A DNA stretch of 64,000 bases. Source: Malaya genurostris (lineage: Eukaryota; Arthropoda; Insecta; Diptera; Culicidae). How positions within the stretch are numbered: the stretch's first letter is position 1; each line of letters starts with the position of its first letter. The stretch spans positions 184,354,866 through 184,418,865 of the forward strand of contig NC_080572.1 in NCBI RefSeq assembly GCF_030247185.1. The letters run 5' to 3'. The notes below the pieces were generated by a model. That model made no database searches and was not told the DNA's origin. It saw only the letters and a list, made by a program, of their open reading frames with translations. Of this stretch, positions 1 through 12,418 are shown one piece after another. Both the position numbers and the translations under genes were made by a program.

Positions 1-1263
1 GTCCAAAGGAAAAACACATCAAAGCTTAGTGAAAAATAATCTAATCTTGCTTTTTACTGAATTTGCACATCAAATCTTAAAACAAATCCTTTTGTTTATG
101 CATTGAAATGAATAAGCATATTAAATTAAAGTGCAATTTCCATATGAATCGAACGTGTAATTTTTTATCAGTGTAGCTTTCCAGCGCATATTTCCGCTTG
201 TGAGGAATTCTGGCAACCGTCAGAAGGCTAGCTGCATTCCGGCGGCTGTCAAAATTGTTCAGGCGAAATTGCGTCATTATCTGCCGTACGTGTCTTGTTT
301 ATTTCCCTCCTATTTCTTTTTTCTTTTTTATATTCAACTTCACTTGATATTCGTCAATTCCGCATGTACGTACAAAAAACGAATCTTGAGACCAGGTAAA
401 TGAGATTGAAATAAGGGTATGTTTGGTAGTGAGAAAGTAATGTTGTTGGCAATAACATTTTCCATGATTAGTATATATGAAGGGCAATAACTTATTGCCT
501 TTCATATGTATCTTTAAAAAAAATAAAACTAAGACGCTTAAAATGTAGAACCGATTCAAAACGGTTCTGCCAATCTTGTATGGCAAGAATATGACAGAAA
601 AGAACCGTTAATAACCGCTAGGCGAAATTCTCTGCCGGGAACGGAATGAAATTAGCTGGTTTTGGCAACTAAGAGAAATCTGCGGGTAATATTATCGTCT
701 CATTTACTACTTCCAGTAGTAAAAAGTTCGAAAACCATCTAAAATAACGAAAATAAATAATTTCGATTAATTAATTTGTATTACTAAGATTGATTCTTTT
801 AGAATTCGAATCTTTAGGTAAAGTTGTAGGATTTTGAAGCATTTAATCATAGGAAAAAGCTAGGACAATTGTTAATCCACTTAGAAAGCCAGTTTCGGAA
901 TTTTCGGCCAGTATCGTCGGTAACGATGTATTTTGATATTGCATACTTTATTTTCGGATCATCTTTTTAAAATTATCAATTTCAACAGAATTTAAGTTTA
1001 ATTTGCTTTTAGGTCCTCTTAATGTGTAAACTACACGAGTACATTTAACAATCACTGGATGATACAAAGAGAAAGTGTGAAATCACGAAGTGTGATATGG
1101 ACGAAAATGTTGATTATGTTGGTTGTACTTGATAATATCTATGGATACTTCTGTTTGGTAGTATGTTTCTCAAAATTATTAATGCTTCGAAAATTTTTTA
1201 TTAAACTGTTTCCACTAAAAGTTTTCTTTAAAACAAGCATCTGATCAAAATGAATTCAGAGTT
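1..1263. other. AT-rich intergenic DNA, no gene seen
   Basis: No reading frame here has coding character: all are short, overlap on both strands and lack recognisable motifs. The stretch is AT-rich with scattered short homopolymer runs. No TIR, tRNA-like boxes or known repeat end was recognised before the element starting near 1267. Confidence 0.6.
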
Positions 1264-1266
1264 ATA

Positions 1267-3017
1267 CACCCTCATTCTTGTTTACGTCCGTATCGGCAGT
1301 ACGACGAACGGGTACTTTCGAACGAATACGAATAAGCCATTCTTGTTTTCACTCGAATGAATCCGAACGCGACTCGTTTGCCACAAAACATTCAAATATC
1401 AGTAAAATTCTTCAAATAAATTCTAAGCCTTGATGAAATCAGTCCAATTCTTGTGATTAATCATATACGAAATGCTAGAATGCATGCTAGCTTAGTTTCG
1501 AACATCATTCGTACGAATGAAAAATCCCATTCTAGTTTACAGACGACTAGACAAAATACCGTGGTTTGGATTGTTGCAAATCAACGGTTCGAATACATTG
1601 AAAACAGTTTAATCGATTTCCAATAAATTTCTCTTCGAATGTGAAGGTGATTTGCAATCAAATGATAAATTTGTTTTTTGAATAAAACATTTAGAAAGCA
1701 TAGCAGTCATAGTAAAATGCTGTTATTTTCTGGCCAGCCTTCGAATATATGCGCGGTTCCAAGTTTTTACGCATCAAATTTTGCATCTATTAGGTAGTTT
1801 ATGGAAAATACACCATGGGTAAACATGTTTTATTTTATATTAAATGCATAATTTTACCAATGTAATTAATATGTAGACTATCGAAAACATGACAAAATTG
1901 CAAGAAAAGTGCAACATATTTTTCGCAGATTTTTAATGTGGAACACATTTTTGTTTTCTATATAGGGATGCAAATTAGAAACTCAAGAAAAACTCAACAC
2001 GTAGAAATGTGGTCAGGTTTTGAACAATTACTGCTCAGTCAATTTTGTATCAATTATTAATATTATGTCACCATTTGATTGGAAATATTTCTACGTATTG
2101 ATTTGAATGTTCATAGCCATGTATTTTTAATTGTATATCATTGAAATGTTGATTAATAGCTAGCAGTGTCCTATTTTGTCTGCAAAAAATGTCCGGCATA
2201 CCGGATTTCTCTGCCATAGTCGACGGTTTTGAAGGAGTAAGCGATATATCAAAGGGAAAGCAGCGCTCTGATTGGTCAATCGATGCAAAATCAAAGCTGT
2301 TGGAAGCACGCGAAGCTATAAATATAAGCAAAATTATAGCTAACGTTTCAGTCCTACACGTAGCTTGCTAGAGGTAGGTTGTTGCTAGACAGCAAGACAA
2401 AAAATGCCATAGAACGATTTGAAGCTTTTTATTGCTATGCTCTGATCTTGTGTCATGAAAGATTGGATGAAATCCCATGTTATGTCGTTTCGCTTGAGAA
2501 ATTGACAGCTACCCCAGGGTAAATTTTGAGTGTATAAGATTAATTTCTTATTTATATAAGATGAACTCGATTGATAATGAGAAAAAGTTTATCGCTTCAA
2601 CCGAAATCGCAGAATGGTAGCAATGGTAGAGAAACGCTATAAGAATAATTACTTGCTTACCAAACTTGAACACAAGCTTGGCGAAAAGAAGCTTAAATAT
2701 CGATATCTGCATCGCAAGCATGTACAAACATATAATTGCATACATTTGGGCTATTGATGTAATTTCGTCGGCTCCAAAACAAATACAAATCACGACAAAT
2801 AGAATCTATATTCTGCGTTCGCGTGTTCGGTGGTGGTTCCAAATAAAGATCAATCTAAGCAGACTCTCGTGCATTTACGGAGTGTGTGTTTTCAATTAAT
2901 CGTCAAAAGTGTGACACGTTCGTACACATTCGAAGAATGGCTTGCTCGCATTCGTTCGAAAGTATGTATTCGTCGAATAGTCGATACGGACGTAAGCCGT
3001 AAACAAGAATGAAGGTG
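1267..3017. mobile_element. Non-coding TIR element, about 1.75 kb
   Basis: The left end reads CACCCTCATTCTTGTTTACG. The right end is its inverted near-copy at about 2998-3017, with one transition, and both ends continue into a second shared block around CGTCCGTATCG. The trinucleotide ATA flanks both sides (1264-1266 and 3018-3020), a possible 3-bp target duplication. A solitary copy of the same terminus lies near 22700-22725. There is no transposase frame; the interior has a TATAAATATA motif near 2318 and a segment (about 2505-2880) that recurs near 53.5 and 55.7 kb. It is best read as a non-autonomous DNA element. The superfamily is not assigned. Confidence 0.6.
2505..2880 (+). repeat. Repeat segment, undisrupted copy of the 53.5/55.7 kb repeat
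   Basis: This segment, including the AAAAGTTTATCGCTTCAACC and CTTGAACACAAGCTTGG motifs, then the ACAAATACAAATCA and GATCAATCTAAG motifs, recurs as two separated halves at about 53485-53660 and 55640-55740. Here the two halves lie within 400 bp of each other with no mariner between them, so this copy shows the pre-insertion arrangement. Confidence 0.6.
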
Positions 3018-3502
3018 ATATTTTCGTCCGATATAACATTTGTCTAAGTGTTTTCAAATAATAAATAATCGCATGTTATAAGGGGAGAAGTTTTTCAGAA
3101 TGAATAATTATCTCTACTGGCAACAGTGATCGTGAGGAATATATTATTTATAATGTACGAAAAAAAAGAAGTTTCTTTGAAAAACAGCTGATTTGTAAAA
3201 GTAAATCACTGGAATAAATATCAAGTTATGCCATCTGAAAACGGCACGAACTTTTTCATACACCTACTATAATCAAGTATTTCTATCTTTTTCATCCCAA
3301 TATAGGTTCCATTACCGAAACGCATTTTTACTAAAGGAAATCTATAAAGACCAAAAATCGAGACATCACAGCACTGCCTGTGAGGACTGAAGGACAATAG
3401 AGAAAAACAATCCTATCTCGTGAAAGAATTCACGAAACCACGAACAGCACTTTCCGGAACCGGCAGTGAAAGTTTAAACCCCCATCACCAGTGCAGTAGA
3501 GA

Positions 3503-6500
3503 ATGGGCAAGAGACATGCGGCGGATAGCGAAAATCAATTTGAAACCCCTCAGAAGCGACAGAAGGTGGCTTCGCATGCGGTGTCGTTTGCGGAAACCCC
3601 GACCAGCAGTCCCGCTCTGAATGTGAGCTTCACACTGACCCGGGAGTTCGTGGACGGTACCATTTTGACTGATTTGACACTAAAAGACTGGCGGATCGGA
3701 AAGCCGATTGGTTAGTTGTGAATTTGCGGTTCAAAATAACGATATTTTACATTTTTTATATACTTTTTTCTACTTGCTCAGGCAAGGGTAGCTTTGGGGA
3801 GATCTTCCTGGCGTCGGATGACGTGTTCAAGCCGGTTACCAGTCAGAATGCGAAGTACGTAGTTAAAATCGAACCCCATTCGAACGGGCCACTGTTTGTG
3901 GAGATTCATGCCCTGCTCAATACCGCCAAGGCGTCAGGTAAGTTCTCAGAAAAAGAATGCACTCTAAACCGTTGTTCAGCGGTACTAACAGGTTCCGTTA
4001 TTCTAGATTCGAATGTTATTCCACCCGGTATGCCGGAGTACATTGCTTCCGGTTCGCATTACTTCAAAAATGAACGTTACCGTTTTCTGATACTGAAACG
4101 CTACCAGCGCGATCTGCACTCCCTCATCAAAAACAGACGAATCGATCCGAAGAGCGTCCCGGTCATTGCTTGTCAGATTTTGGATGTACTGGAACATCTA
4201 CACGACAAGGGTTACGTACATTCGGATATAAAAGCGGAGAATTTGATGCTCGGAAAGGTGCCCATTTCTCAGCTGGTCCATTTGAAAAGTACGAAACTAC
4301 TCGCGAGCGGGAAAAAAGCGTTGAAACACAAGACTGCTACCAGCAATGGATACAATGGACTGACCTCAACACCGACGGTGATGACGAAAAAATTCATCGG
4401 AGGCGTGGAATTCAGCGGCTCGAATCCGGTGCGATCGTGTCGGGGAAATGGCACTGCGGAATCCGAAACCTACCAGGATATGATCAAATCGCACTATTTG
4501 CGTCCGTTGAAGAACATCGTCTATCGGGACGATAGCGACGAAGAGGACACGAAAAACGGCAAGAAGAAGGGCCGGCGAAGAAAGGACGGTGACACCAGCA
4601 AATCGTTCTTCTACAAGGTGACGACCAAAAACGTTAGCGAAAACTACAAGCAAATTGACGTGCAGATCAGTCGCAATGGGGCGGTCCTCAGCAGCAATGG
4701 GACCTGTGAAGCGAAGGTGGAAAATGGGAAAGGTAAACGAAGCGCTCAACCGGGGACTCCTTCGACTGCCTCGGAGCCGCAGGAGGAACGCATTCATTTG
4801 ATTGATTTCGGGCTGGCATCGAAATTTGTTGACTCCACCGGGCAGCACAGACCGTTCTGTATGGATCAACGCCGTGCCCATGACGGTACGCTGGAGTTCA
4901 CTTCGCGTGATGCGCACATGGGAGCGCATGCCAGACGCAGTGATTTGGAATGTTTGGGGTGAGTGTTTGAGCGGTTGTTAATAACGCGCAAAAGTAAACT
5001 AATTCCGCTTGTGTTCTTTCACTGTTTTGTCTTTTAGTTACAACCTTATCTTCTGGAGCCGTGGTTTTCTGCCGTGGAAGGACGAAAAACTGCTCAATCA
5101 ACCGGAACAGGTGCATCGTATGAAAGAGTACTTCATGACCGACGTACGCGAAATGTTGAAGATGATCTACGGCGAGGAGTGTCCCAAATATTTGGGAGAA
5201 TTTCTGCACTACGTGGGTGGTTTGACGTACGACGAGCGACCGGACTACGATTATCTGCGGGATCTGTTCTATCAGGAACTTCGTCGTCTGGGTTGTAAAC
5301 CAAAGTCACACCTCAAACTGAAGGTGGATGACATCATTAAGCACAGTCAACCGCTGACCGCCCATGACGAAGCCGAAATCACCAACAAAATCAACCATGT
5401 GAAATCGTTGATGAAGATGGGTGTGCTGCCGTACCGGGAAAGCACGTTGCACAACAAGACAACTTCGCCGAAGAATTTGCGCTCCAAACGTGACAGCACT
5501 AGAACGCCAGCGAACGGTGGCAAGACGGCGAACGGACAGAAAAATGGATCCGCTCTTGTTGGCAATAATGGCAAGGAAAGTTGTAAAAAGGAGAAAAAGT
5601 TCTCGTGGTCGGAAATTTTAAGCACCGATCCGGATCAGATTGCTCGCGAACGAGCCGAAAAGGAATTCGAACGGGCTGATCAAATCGACGAAGTGATCAT
5701 CAAATACAGTGGCAATCCGACTTACGCAATTCGGGAGCTGGAAAACAAACGAAACTACGGCACTCCATGCGGTGGTCTGGACTACACCGAGAGCGAGGAT
5801 TATATCAAGGGCTATACGAAGCCAATGATGGAGATTTTAAGGAAGCGACAGTCGCAACTGCTGCGGGATATCGGTCGTTCGAAGAGTTACAGTAATGGAG
5901 TGAAGGAGCCGCCTGACAATTCCGAAAATGACAACGACGAAACTAGTGAAGCAAACGTTGAGGATGGTGAGGATAATGTCGAAGACGATGAAGTAGATTC
6001 GGAAGCAAGCGTCAGTGAAAGTGAAGAAGATGAGGAAGAAGTTGAAGCAAATGAAAAAGAAGAAGAGGAACAAGAATCCGATGACGCTGCAACGGAAGCC
6101 GACTCCGGTAATGACGATGTTGATGGTGAAGAAGAGGAAGAGGAGGAGGAACAAGAGCCAATTCATGCGAAGAAAAAATCATCTCAGGACAGAAAGGAAG
6201 ATCCACGGAAACTGGGTCGAAAACCTGCAGCAGCGCAGCACCCGCTTCGAAAAGTCGAAAGCGACAGTGACTTCATCAACGATGCGGAAGAGCTGGAAGA
6301 TGCAACGTCGAATGACAGTGACGTGATGAAGCGGACGAAGCGCAACGATCGTCGAAAACATTTCCAGTCGGAAAGCAGCGAACAGCACGACAGTGACTTC
6401 AACGATCAGGAAAGTTCCGAGTACGACAGCCGTGATGTGCGCAATAAAAAGTCCCGTGGGCGACCAAGACTGAATCGGGTTTCGCCGATGCCCGGTCAAA

Positions 6501-7681
6501 AACAAACCTACTCAAAAGCCAACGGTGGCCCAAACACAAAAGTTCCTGTGATAGCCCGAAATAATAATAACAACAATAACACGAAACCGTACTACGGTGA
6601 CGTGGACGATTCCTCCCATGATGTTCCGTTGCAACAGCATCGGCAGCAGCAGCAACAGCAGCAGCAGCAGAACTACCGACTGGTGAAACGTCGCAAGTCT
6701 GGCCTGCGAGAGCGGATACGGCCGACCGTTCGTAGTATTAAGTATCACGATGCGCTGGAGCAGAAAAAGTCCAAACGAATTTCCCGAAAGCGCTACTCGC
6801 ACGATGAAGATTACTGCCATGAGGAGGACGACGCTTCCTGCAGTTCGACCCAAACACTAACATCGGAGGCTTCCTCGGCTTCGATTTCCACCACCAGCAT
6901 GGGTTCGGACTTTTCCGAGTACCTTCACGCCGGCAGCCCGAAGCGCAAATCTTCCCGGAAGCGTAAAATTCGCACCTATTCCAACAGCAGCCGCTCGGCA
7001 CTGTCCTCACACTCACGTTCCTCTTCCGTTCACAACGTGGCGGCAGCTACCAATGGCGGCGGCGGCGGTACCATGAGAAGCAACGGCATTTACGGTCACC
7101 ATCGGTTCGTCGGGGATGATGATGAATTTTTCGATGACGATGACACCCGAGATATGGACTACAGCCCGGTGAAACCGAAACGGGCTCGGAAACTGCCCAA
7201 CTCCGGGAAATCGGCCTCACTCAAGAAGAAATCCAACGAAGGCAAAGGTAGGTACCACTCTCTGGTTCCAGCACCGTTTCGTTTTGCGGTACCGGACGTG
7301 TCGGCGGGATGTCGTTTCACTCGGTAGCAGCTTTCGTAATGTGTGTGTGTCATTGTGTCGATTTACTTTCAGGATAGCCATACAGTCCAAATTATTCGCT
7401 CAGTTCTAATCGAGCCCATTTTTTTCTTTTTTTGTTTTCTTTTTTCTTTCTCTTTCTCCGAACTTTCCACTGTTTTACTTCATTTCAGGATCGTTTTCGC
7501 TTGTCTAAATGATCGTGTTGGCTGGCGTTCGTATCTTCGCTATTAATTTTGTCGATGGTGAAGTTAGATGATAGTATGGCCGCCCGGCGGAAGCGGTGAT
7601 TATAAGCGGTCACTGTATTTTTTCCCCGTTTTAGCTGACACTGAAGACGATACAGTGCTCGTTCGGGTCAAGTTTTACTAA
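3503..7681 (+). CDS. VRK-type Ser/Thr protein kinase (NHK-1/ballchen/VRK1 relative)
   Basis: Five exons: 3503-3710, 3782-3937, 4007-4958, 5038-7247 and 7635-7681; all introns are GT..AG and all splice phases agree, giving about 1190 residues. The ATG sits in MGKRHAA, followed by a KRQK basic patch. Kinase landmarks are the glycine loop GKGSFGE (residues 70-76), the VVK lysine (98), HSDIKAEN (193-200, catalytic D195), DFG (388-390), and the VRK-typical GTLEFTSRDAHMG and RRSDLECLGYN. About 180 residues separate the catalytic loop from DFG, where VRKs normally have about 20. The tail has a D/E-rich block (about 737-813), an AT-hook core RGRPR (912-916), poly-N (about 946-954) and poly-Q (about 974-983). 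VRK/NHK-1 kinases phosphorylate histone H2A and BAF in the nucleus during mitosis and meiosis; that role is inferred from family. The last exon is inferred; reading through the donor would instead stop at 7327. Confidence 0.9.
7248..7634 (+). other. Last intron of the VRK-type kinase gene (inferred)
   Basis: A GTAGGT donor follows GAAGGCAAAG at 7247. The favoured acceptor is TTTTCCCCGTTTTAG ending at 7634, which adds ADTEDDTVLVRVKFY and a stop in the right phase. Two other AG sites with pyrimidine tracts, ending at 7373 and 7489, would add only GKG-stop or a six-residue tail. Without splicing the frame runs to a stop at 7325-7327 through low-quality coding sequence. Alternative 3' ends are therefore possible. 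Confidence 0.55.
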
Positions 7682-9380
7682 AAAAAAAAGCTCGAGAAAT
7701 TCAGTTACTGGATAAAAGCATCATAATATAATCAAACTTTGTGGTACTATTCAAAGTATGTGTTTTGAAGCAGTTACTTTTTAAACCTAGATAAAATGTG
7801 ATTCAGGAATCAAGAAAAGCTCACCCCAGTACATACCATCGAGCGAGCACTGTATTGCATTAAACTAGATTTGTGAGTGGTTGCTGCATTGGTTATAAAT
7901 TTAGAGAACCAAAAGACTGATTAACTATAATTTTAGACGAAACAGGTTTTGGGAAGTGCTAACGAATGCGCCATGCGCAATAATCTTCCGCGATAGCAAG
8001 TTGCTAACATAGCAACAAAATAGTTTCTTGTCATAATGATTGTGGAAAGCGCGAAAAACCTTCATCGGAGTTTGAAATAAAATTGTTAGTTAAGACATAG
8101 CGAAATTGCTATGTATTGGACTAATCTATTCCTTCATACGTTATGCTGAATTGGGGCGCGATCCATATCTATTCAAAACGCTAGTAACATACGAACATCA
8201 AGAGGGAACATGCCATTTACGTCATGCTATTCGATTCAAAGAGTCTTACACAAACAATGTCAAACTTTAAACAACCTTATAACGATAAACCGCCATCAAA
8301 CGTACCCGGGAACAGTGTTAGCAAGTAACGGCACTGTGGAGAAAATGGAATGCGATATGTCGAATCTGCTCTCAAGAAGATAACGGAATATAAACTGAAA
8401 TGAAGACACATTAACAAAGATGTGAACAGTGAACCAACGATTCTTCGATCGATGTTGGATGGTAATGAAATGATAATAAGAGGACTCATGTCAAACAACA
8501 GATTATGCAAAGGGCATTCACGCGACTGTGATAAATAGAAAAGAAACAGCAGAGCCGATCGGAGGCGCTATATGAGTTGAATGACAGTTTTATTGAAAAA
8601 AATCCCCTGGCTAGAAAGCAATTAATTTATTGTGAAGTTTTGATTGAACAGAGCTTCATACATGTTCGGATTGGGAACAGCTCAACATTAACATAACAAT
8701 TCGTTCGAAGGTGTGGAAGAACTATTCGATGGCGAAATATAAGCAAATTACCAATTATTGTTGATTGTTCGTTATTTCGTAAATGAACACCATGAACTGA
8801 TTTTAACTTCTATCATTACCCAACTAAAGACAGACAGGGAAATGATTGAAAAATGCAATAGCAATAGTAGAATCTAGCGAAAAAAAAACTGGATGGGTAA
8901 TTCCAGAGACATAACTGGATAACGCGAATATGAGTAAAATTGACATGCTTCCTTAAAACTTCTGAGTATCAACAATCGTTCTTGTGTTACTTAGAAAAAC
9001 ACATCTTTTTTGCCAAAAATCGATTTTACTCATCATCTCCTTCAAGTTCAATCATTCCAACACTTCTCGATGCCGTGCTTGTACACTCTTACTAGCCGCT
9101 ACCTAGTTTTGAGTCAAAACCTATCCAAATTCAACTAAAGTGCATCTCTTCAATTTTAGATAACGAGTGATGACCTCAAAAGTTAGGTAAATGTAAGTTA
9201 TGTTGAAAAGTTATGTCATGACAAAGCACGCTACCCATTTTTTACGTTCAAGTCAAAGTTTTAGTAGATAACGATCTTATTTTGGGTAGATCATAGAAGA
9301 GCTCGACAGTGAGTGAGTTTTCCTCAAAAAATAGGTAAAGTTGATTTTCAGGGTAGAAAGATTTTTCCTTTTCCTCAAAG
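7682..9380. other. 3' flank of the kinase gene, no gene
   Basis: This holds the probable 3' UTR of the kinase (a run of A immediately after the stop, and an AATAAA at about 8080) and then anonymous AT-rich DNA. At about 8885-8985 there is a decayed, inverted copy of the repeat end seen at 49.0 kb and 60.3 kb, recognisable by CCAGTTATGTCTCTG in reverse complement. No coding frame is convincing. Confidence 0.5.
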
Positions 9381-9419
9381 TAGGCCATTGGCTTATGAAT
9401 CGGAGCATTGCCTTGGTGA

Positions 9420-10080
9420 AACATTGAAATGATCTAACAACTGATTAATTTTACCTTTTCAAGATAGTCGATGAAGATTATACCATGCCAAATACGCAAA
9501 ATACTAAAACCATAACCTTTCCAGCTGACTGTTGTGCCCTATGGACGCTTCTGACGTGTTTCACCGGTTGCAATCCACTCAGCTGATGATCGTTTTGATT
9601 CCGAAGTTAAGTGATGGATCCATGTTTCATCCATTGTCACATGTCGACGCAATCATTCTGAATTATTACTCAAAAACATCGCCAAACACTGCTCTGAATC
9701 ATCAACACGTTGTTGTTTTTGATCGACTATGAGTAAATGCGGCACTCACTTCGAACTTCTCATGGTGCAATGCTCATGCATAATTGTAAACACACTGCCT
9801 TCTGATATCTTTACGGCATCAGCTATATTTTAATTTACGATTAGATGTAACCAATTTGCAGACTTTTTCGATGTTTTCTGGAGTAACCACCTCAATTGGA
9901 CGACCGGAACGTTCACAATCTGTCTGTTCGGCAACGTTTAAACTCAGCAAGCCAATAAAAAATGATTTTTTTTTTCGAGGGAGCAGTGTCCGGATAAAAC
10001 TTGAAGACATTGCCGAGTTTGTACAGTATTTTTTGTTATCAAGAAGCAATGATAAAGAAACACACGAAATGGTTTCGAAT
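9420..10080 (-). pseudogene. Decayed mariner transposase (mauritiana/cecropia-like)
   Basis: Reading the minus strand from about 10050 gives the helix-turn-helix region (SGRPIEVVTPENIEKVCKL), then, after frameshifts, TMDETWIHHLTSESKRSSAEW with the first catalytic Asp, and further down IIFIDYLEK. The order and spacing fit a mariner transposase; the C-terminal third with the last catalytic Asp is missing. It resembles the 40.2-41.1 kb mariner more than the 54 kb one. No intact TIR pair or TA duplication was found. It cannot encode a functional enzyme. Confidence 0.75.
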
Positions 10081-10309
10081 CCATTGTTTGGAAAATGACA
10101 CTTAAATGGCTGTCATTTTTTTTTCTGACTAATCGAAATGTCATGAAATTTCAAACATAGTCGTTTGAAAGTTGGTACTTCACAAACGTCATATAGATTG
10201 GTCAATGATAGGGCCATCTGTATGTCAGTTACACGACTTATTGAGTGATGTGTAAGTGTTTCAATAGACGAAAATTTAAAGGTAATCCTTTGGGATCGAC
10301 TTTTGTTTA

Positions 10310-10610
10310 ACATAGTTACGGCAAAGTAATTCTGCTTCATGACAATGCAAGACTCCATTTTTCGAAAGTCGTATAAATTTATTTGGAATCGTTTAGATAG
10401 GAGGTTCTGCGACGACCAACACATTCACCGGATATTGCCCCATCCGATTACCATTTTTTCCGATCCATGGCGCATGGCTTGTTAGAGCATCACTTCGAAA
10501 TATACAAAATCGGATGTAAAGGAAAAGAATGATTTCAACGTAGTGTCCAACCTTTTCAGAAAAATGGAAAAAACAATAATGGATCACGATGGAGAATACT
10601 TTAAATATAG
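10310..10610 (+). pseudogene. Decayed mariner transposase fragment, DD34D region
   Basis: The plus strand reads VILLHDNARLHFSK, then, after a short shifted stretch, SPDIAPSDYHFFRSMAHGL and HHFE, then a DGEYF end near 10600. These are the second and third catalytic Asp blocks and the C-terminus of a mariner transposase of the irritans-like type. Stops and frameshifts interrupt it. The opposite-strand open frames across this interval are shadows. Confidence 0.75.
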
Positions 10611-11259
10611 GTACTGTAATGGTACTCTCTACAATAATTAGAATAATATCTTTTCCCACGGTGATTTTTAGTAATTTCGAGGAACTGCTAGGCACGAGAT
10701 GGCAGTTCAATTTGAACTGCTTTAAGCACTGACGAGCCGAAGGCGAAACGCAAAGAAATAGAAACAAAATATGTGCTTTTTGCACAAACCAACAAAACCC
10801 CTAAATGTGCTCTGCTTTTCTTAAGATAGTGAATTACACCTTAAAAGAACTTAAAATAATGCAATGCTTCTGCTGCATAATATTGTTGAACATCATTACC
10901 ACTTTTTGGCGCGAAAATGAATTAAAAGATTCTTTTAAATACTGCGTCGTTACACGTTTAAAATCCAAAGGGCGGAACTAACAGACACAATACAATCGCT
11001 AGGCCGCACACGGTGCGAATCGAATTGATAATTTCAATGGAAGAAAACATAAAGAAAATTCTTGGGAATCGAATCTTGGTACGTAAATAAATGGAATTGG
11101 TGAATTTTTATTCTCCTTGAAATATTGGTTCGGTACAATCGAAACTCAAAGTAAATTAACCAATAAGCCATAACCGTCAATATTAGACTCCGTTTTATAG
11201 CCCATCGTTTTTCTTTCAAGTGTCAATATGGCGATTTTTGTACGAAACATTGAAATATC

Positions 11260-12035
11260 TCGGAAAATTATGGTTTGGTCTCTTCATTCCAAGAATTCCG
11301 TGACCAATTCTCATTGAATGCTTAAGGAGACTTTCGGTCCACGTGCTTTATCAGAACTAACATGCAAGAAATGGTTTCAAAACTTCAGAAGTGGTGATTT
11401 TGATGTGAGCAACGAGGAAAACCGACGAAATATTTTTAAGATGCCGAATTTAGGCAAACAAACTCAAACATAATTGATAACAGAAGCATTGAATGTTTCA
11501 CAACCCTTCAATTTCCGACCGCTTGAGAACCATAGGAAAAGTGCTTAGGATGGAAAAATGGTTACTATATGAACTATATGACACACTGAAAATAAAAAAA
11601 ACGAAAAAGCGCCGAACCATTTGACAAATTCTACTGCAGGACAAGGATGACATTTTTGCATCGGATTGCAGAAAATCGATTAGTTCAGATGAGACATCAA
11701 ATCGATTCGGCAAAAAGAAAATGCTCTGCGTTTGGTGGGATCATTGTTAGCTACTGAAACCGAGTGAAACTGGTAATACTACATACTACAAGTATCAAAT
11801 GATCAAAAATTACTTTTTTAGAATGATTAGTTAGTAGTTATTTCATGCGACTTACTTCCCTGATTTGGCTTCTTCAGATTAACACTTGTTTGCGTCGACA
11901 CACACTCGCACAGCAGCACTTCGTCCACTGCGATGAAGTCAAGAAGTGGGTCGATTCTTTCTTCGAATCGACGTTTTTAGCGAGAAATCCGTGAATTAGC
12001 AGAAAAATGGAAAAAAATGTAGTTAACAATAATCA
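11260..12035 (+). pseudogene. Decayed mariner transposase, third relic
   Basis: The plus strand contains TCKKWFQNFRSGDFDV (end of the N-terminal DNA-binding region), then degraded sequence, a FLHRI remnant, CVWWDH, LLKPSETGNT, and a FPDLASSD remnant of the DD34D block, followed by VKKWVDSFF and a decayed C-terminus. This order matches a whole irritans-type mariner transposase. Many stops and frameshifts are present and no TIRs were recognised. Confidence 0.7.
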
Positions 12036-12418
12036 ATATTAAAAAAAAACAACTTTTCAACTTCTATGACTACCATACTGATTATGGAAAAGAACAACTA
12101 TGCTACTTTCATAAAACAAAATTTTTTGAGAGGCGAACCGGTAAAAGAAACCAAAAGAAAAACAAAATTGGGTAAATATTTGAGGGTTGGTTTTCATTTA
12201 GTTAAATAATATCCTCTCATTTGATTAAATGTCGTTTTGAATAGTTTTACATGAACAAATCATTTCCGCATTTTCCATGCTAGCGCTCGTACAGCACCAC
12301 CAAAACAATCCAAAATCCTCTCTCTCTCTTAAGAAAAATTAAATTTCGTTCAACCGAAAAACGAATGACAGCAACCGTCTCACAAATCAGTTTTGCAGAA
12401 GTTATTTTTTCGCGACTT

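Noticed and set aside
4366..4929. 187-codon minus-strand frame opposite the kinase insert
   Set aside because: It is antisense to exon 3, whose plus-strand frame carries kinase motifs on both sides of the insert.
6012..6206. Open frames opposite the kinase acidic tail, rich in Leu/Pro/His or Phe/Ile
   Set aside because: They are antisense shadows of GAA/GAT-rich coding sequence in exon 4 of the kinase gene.
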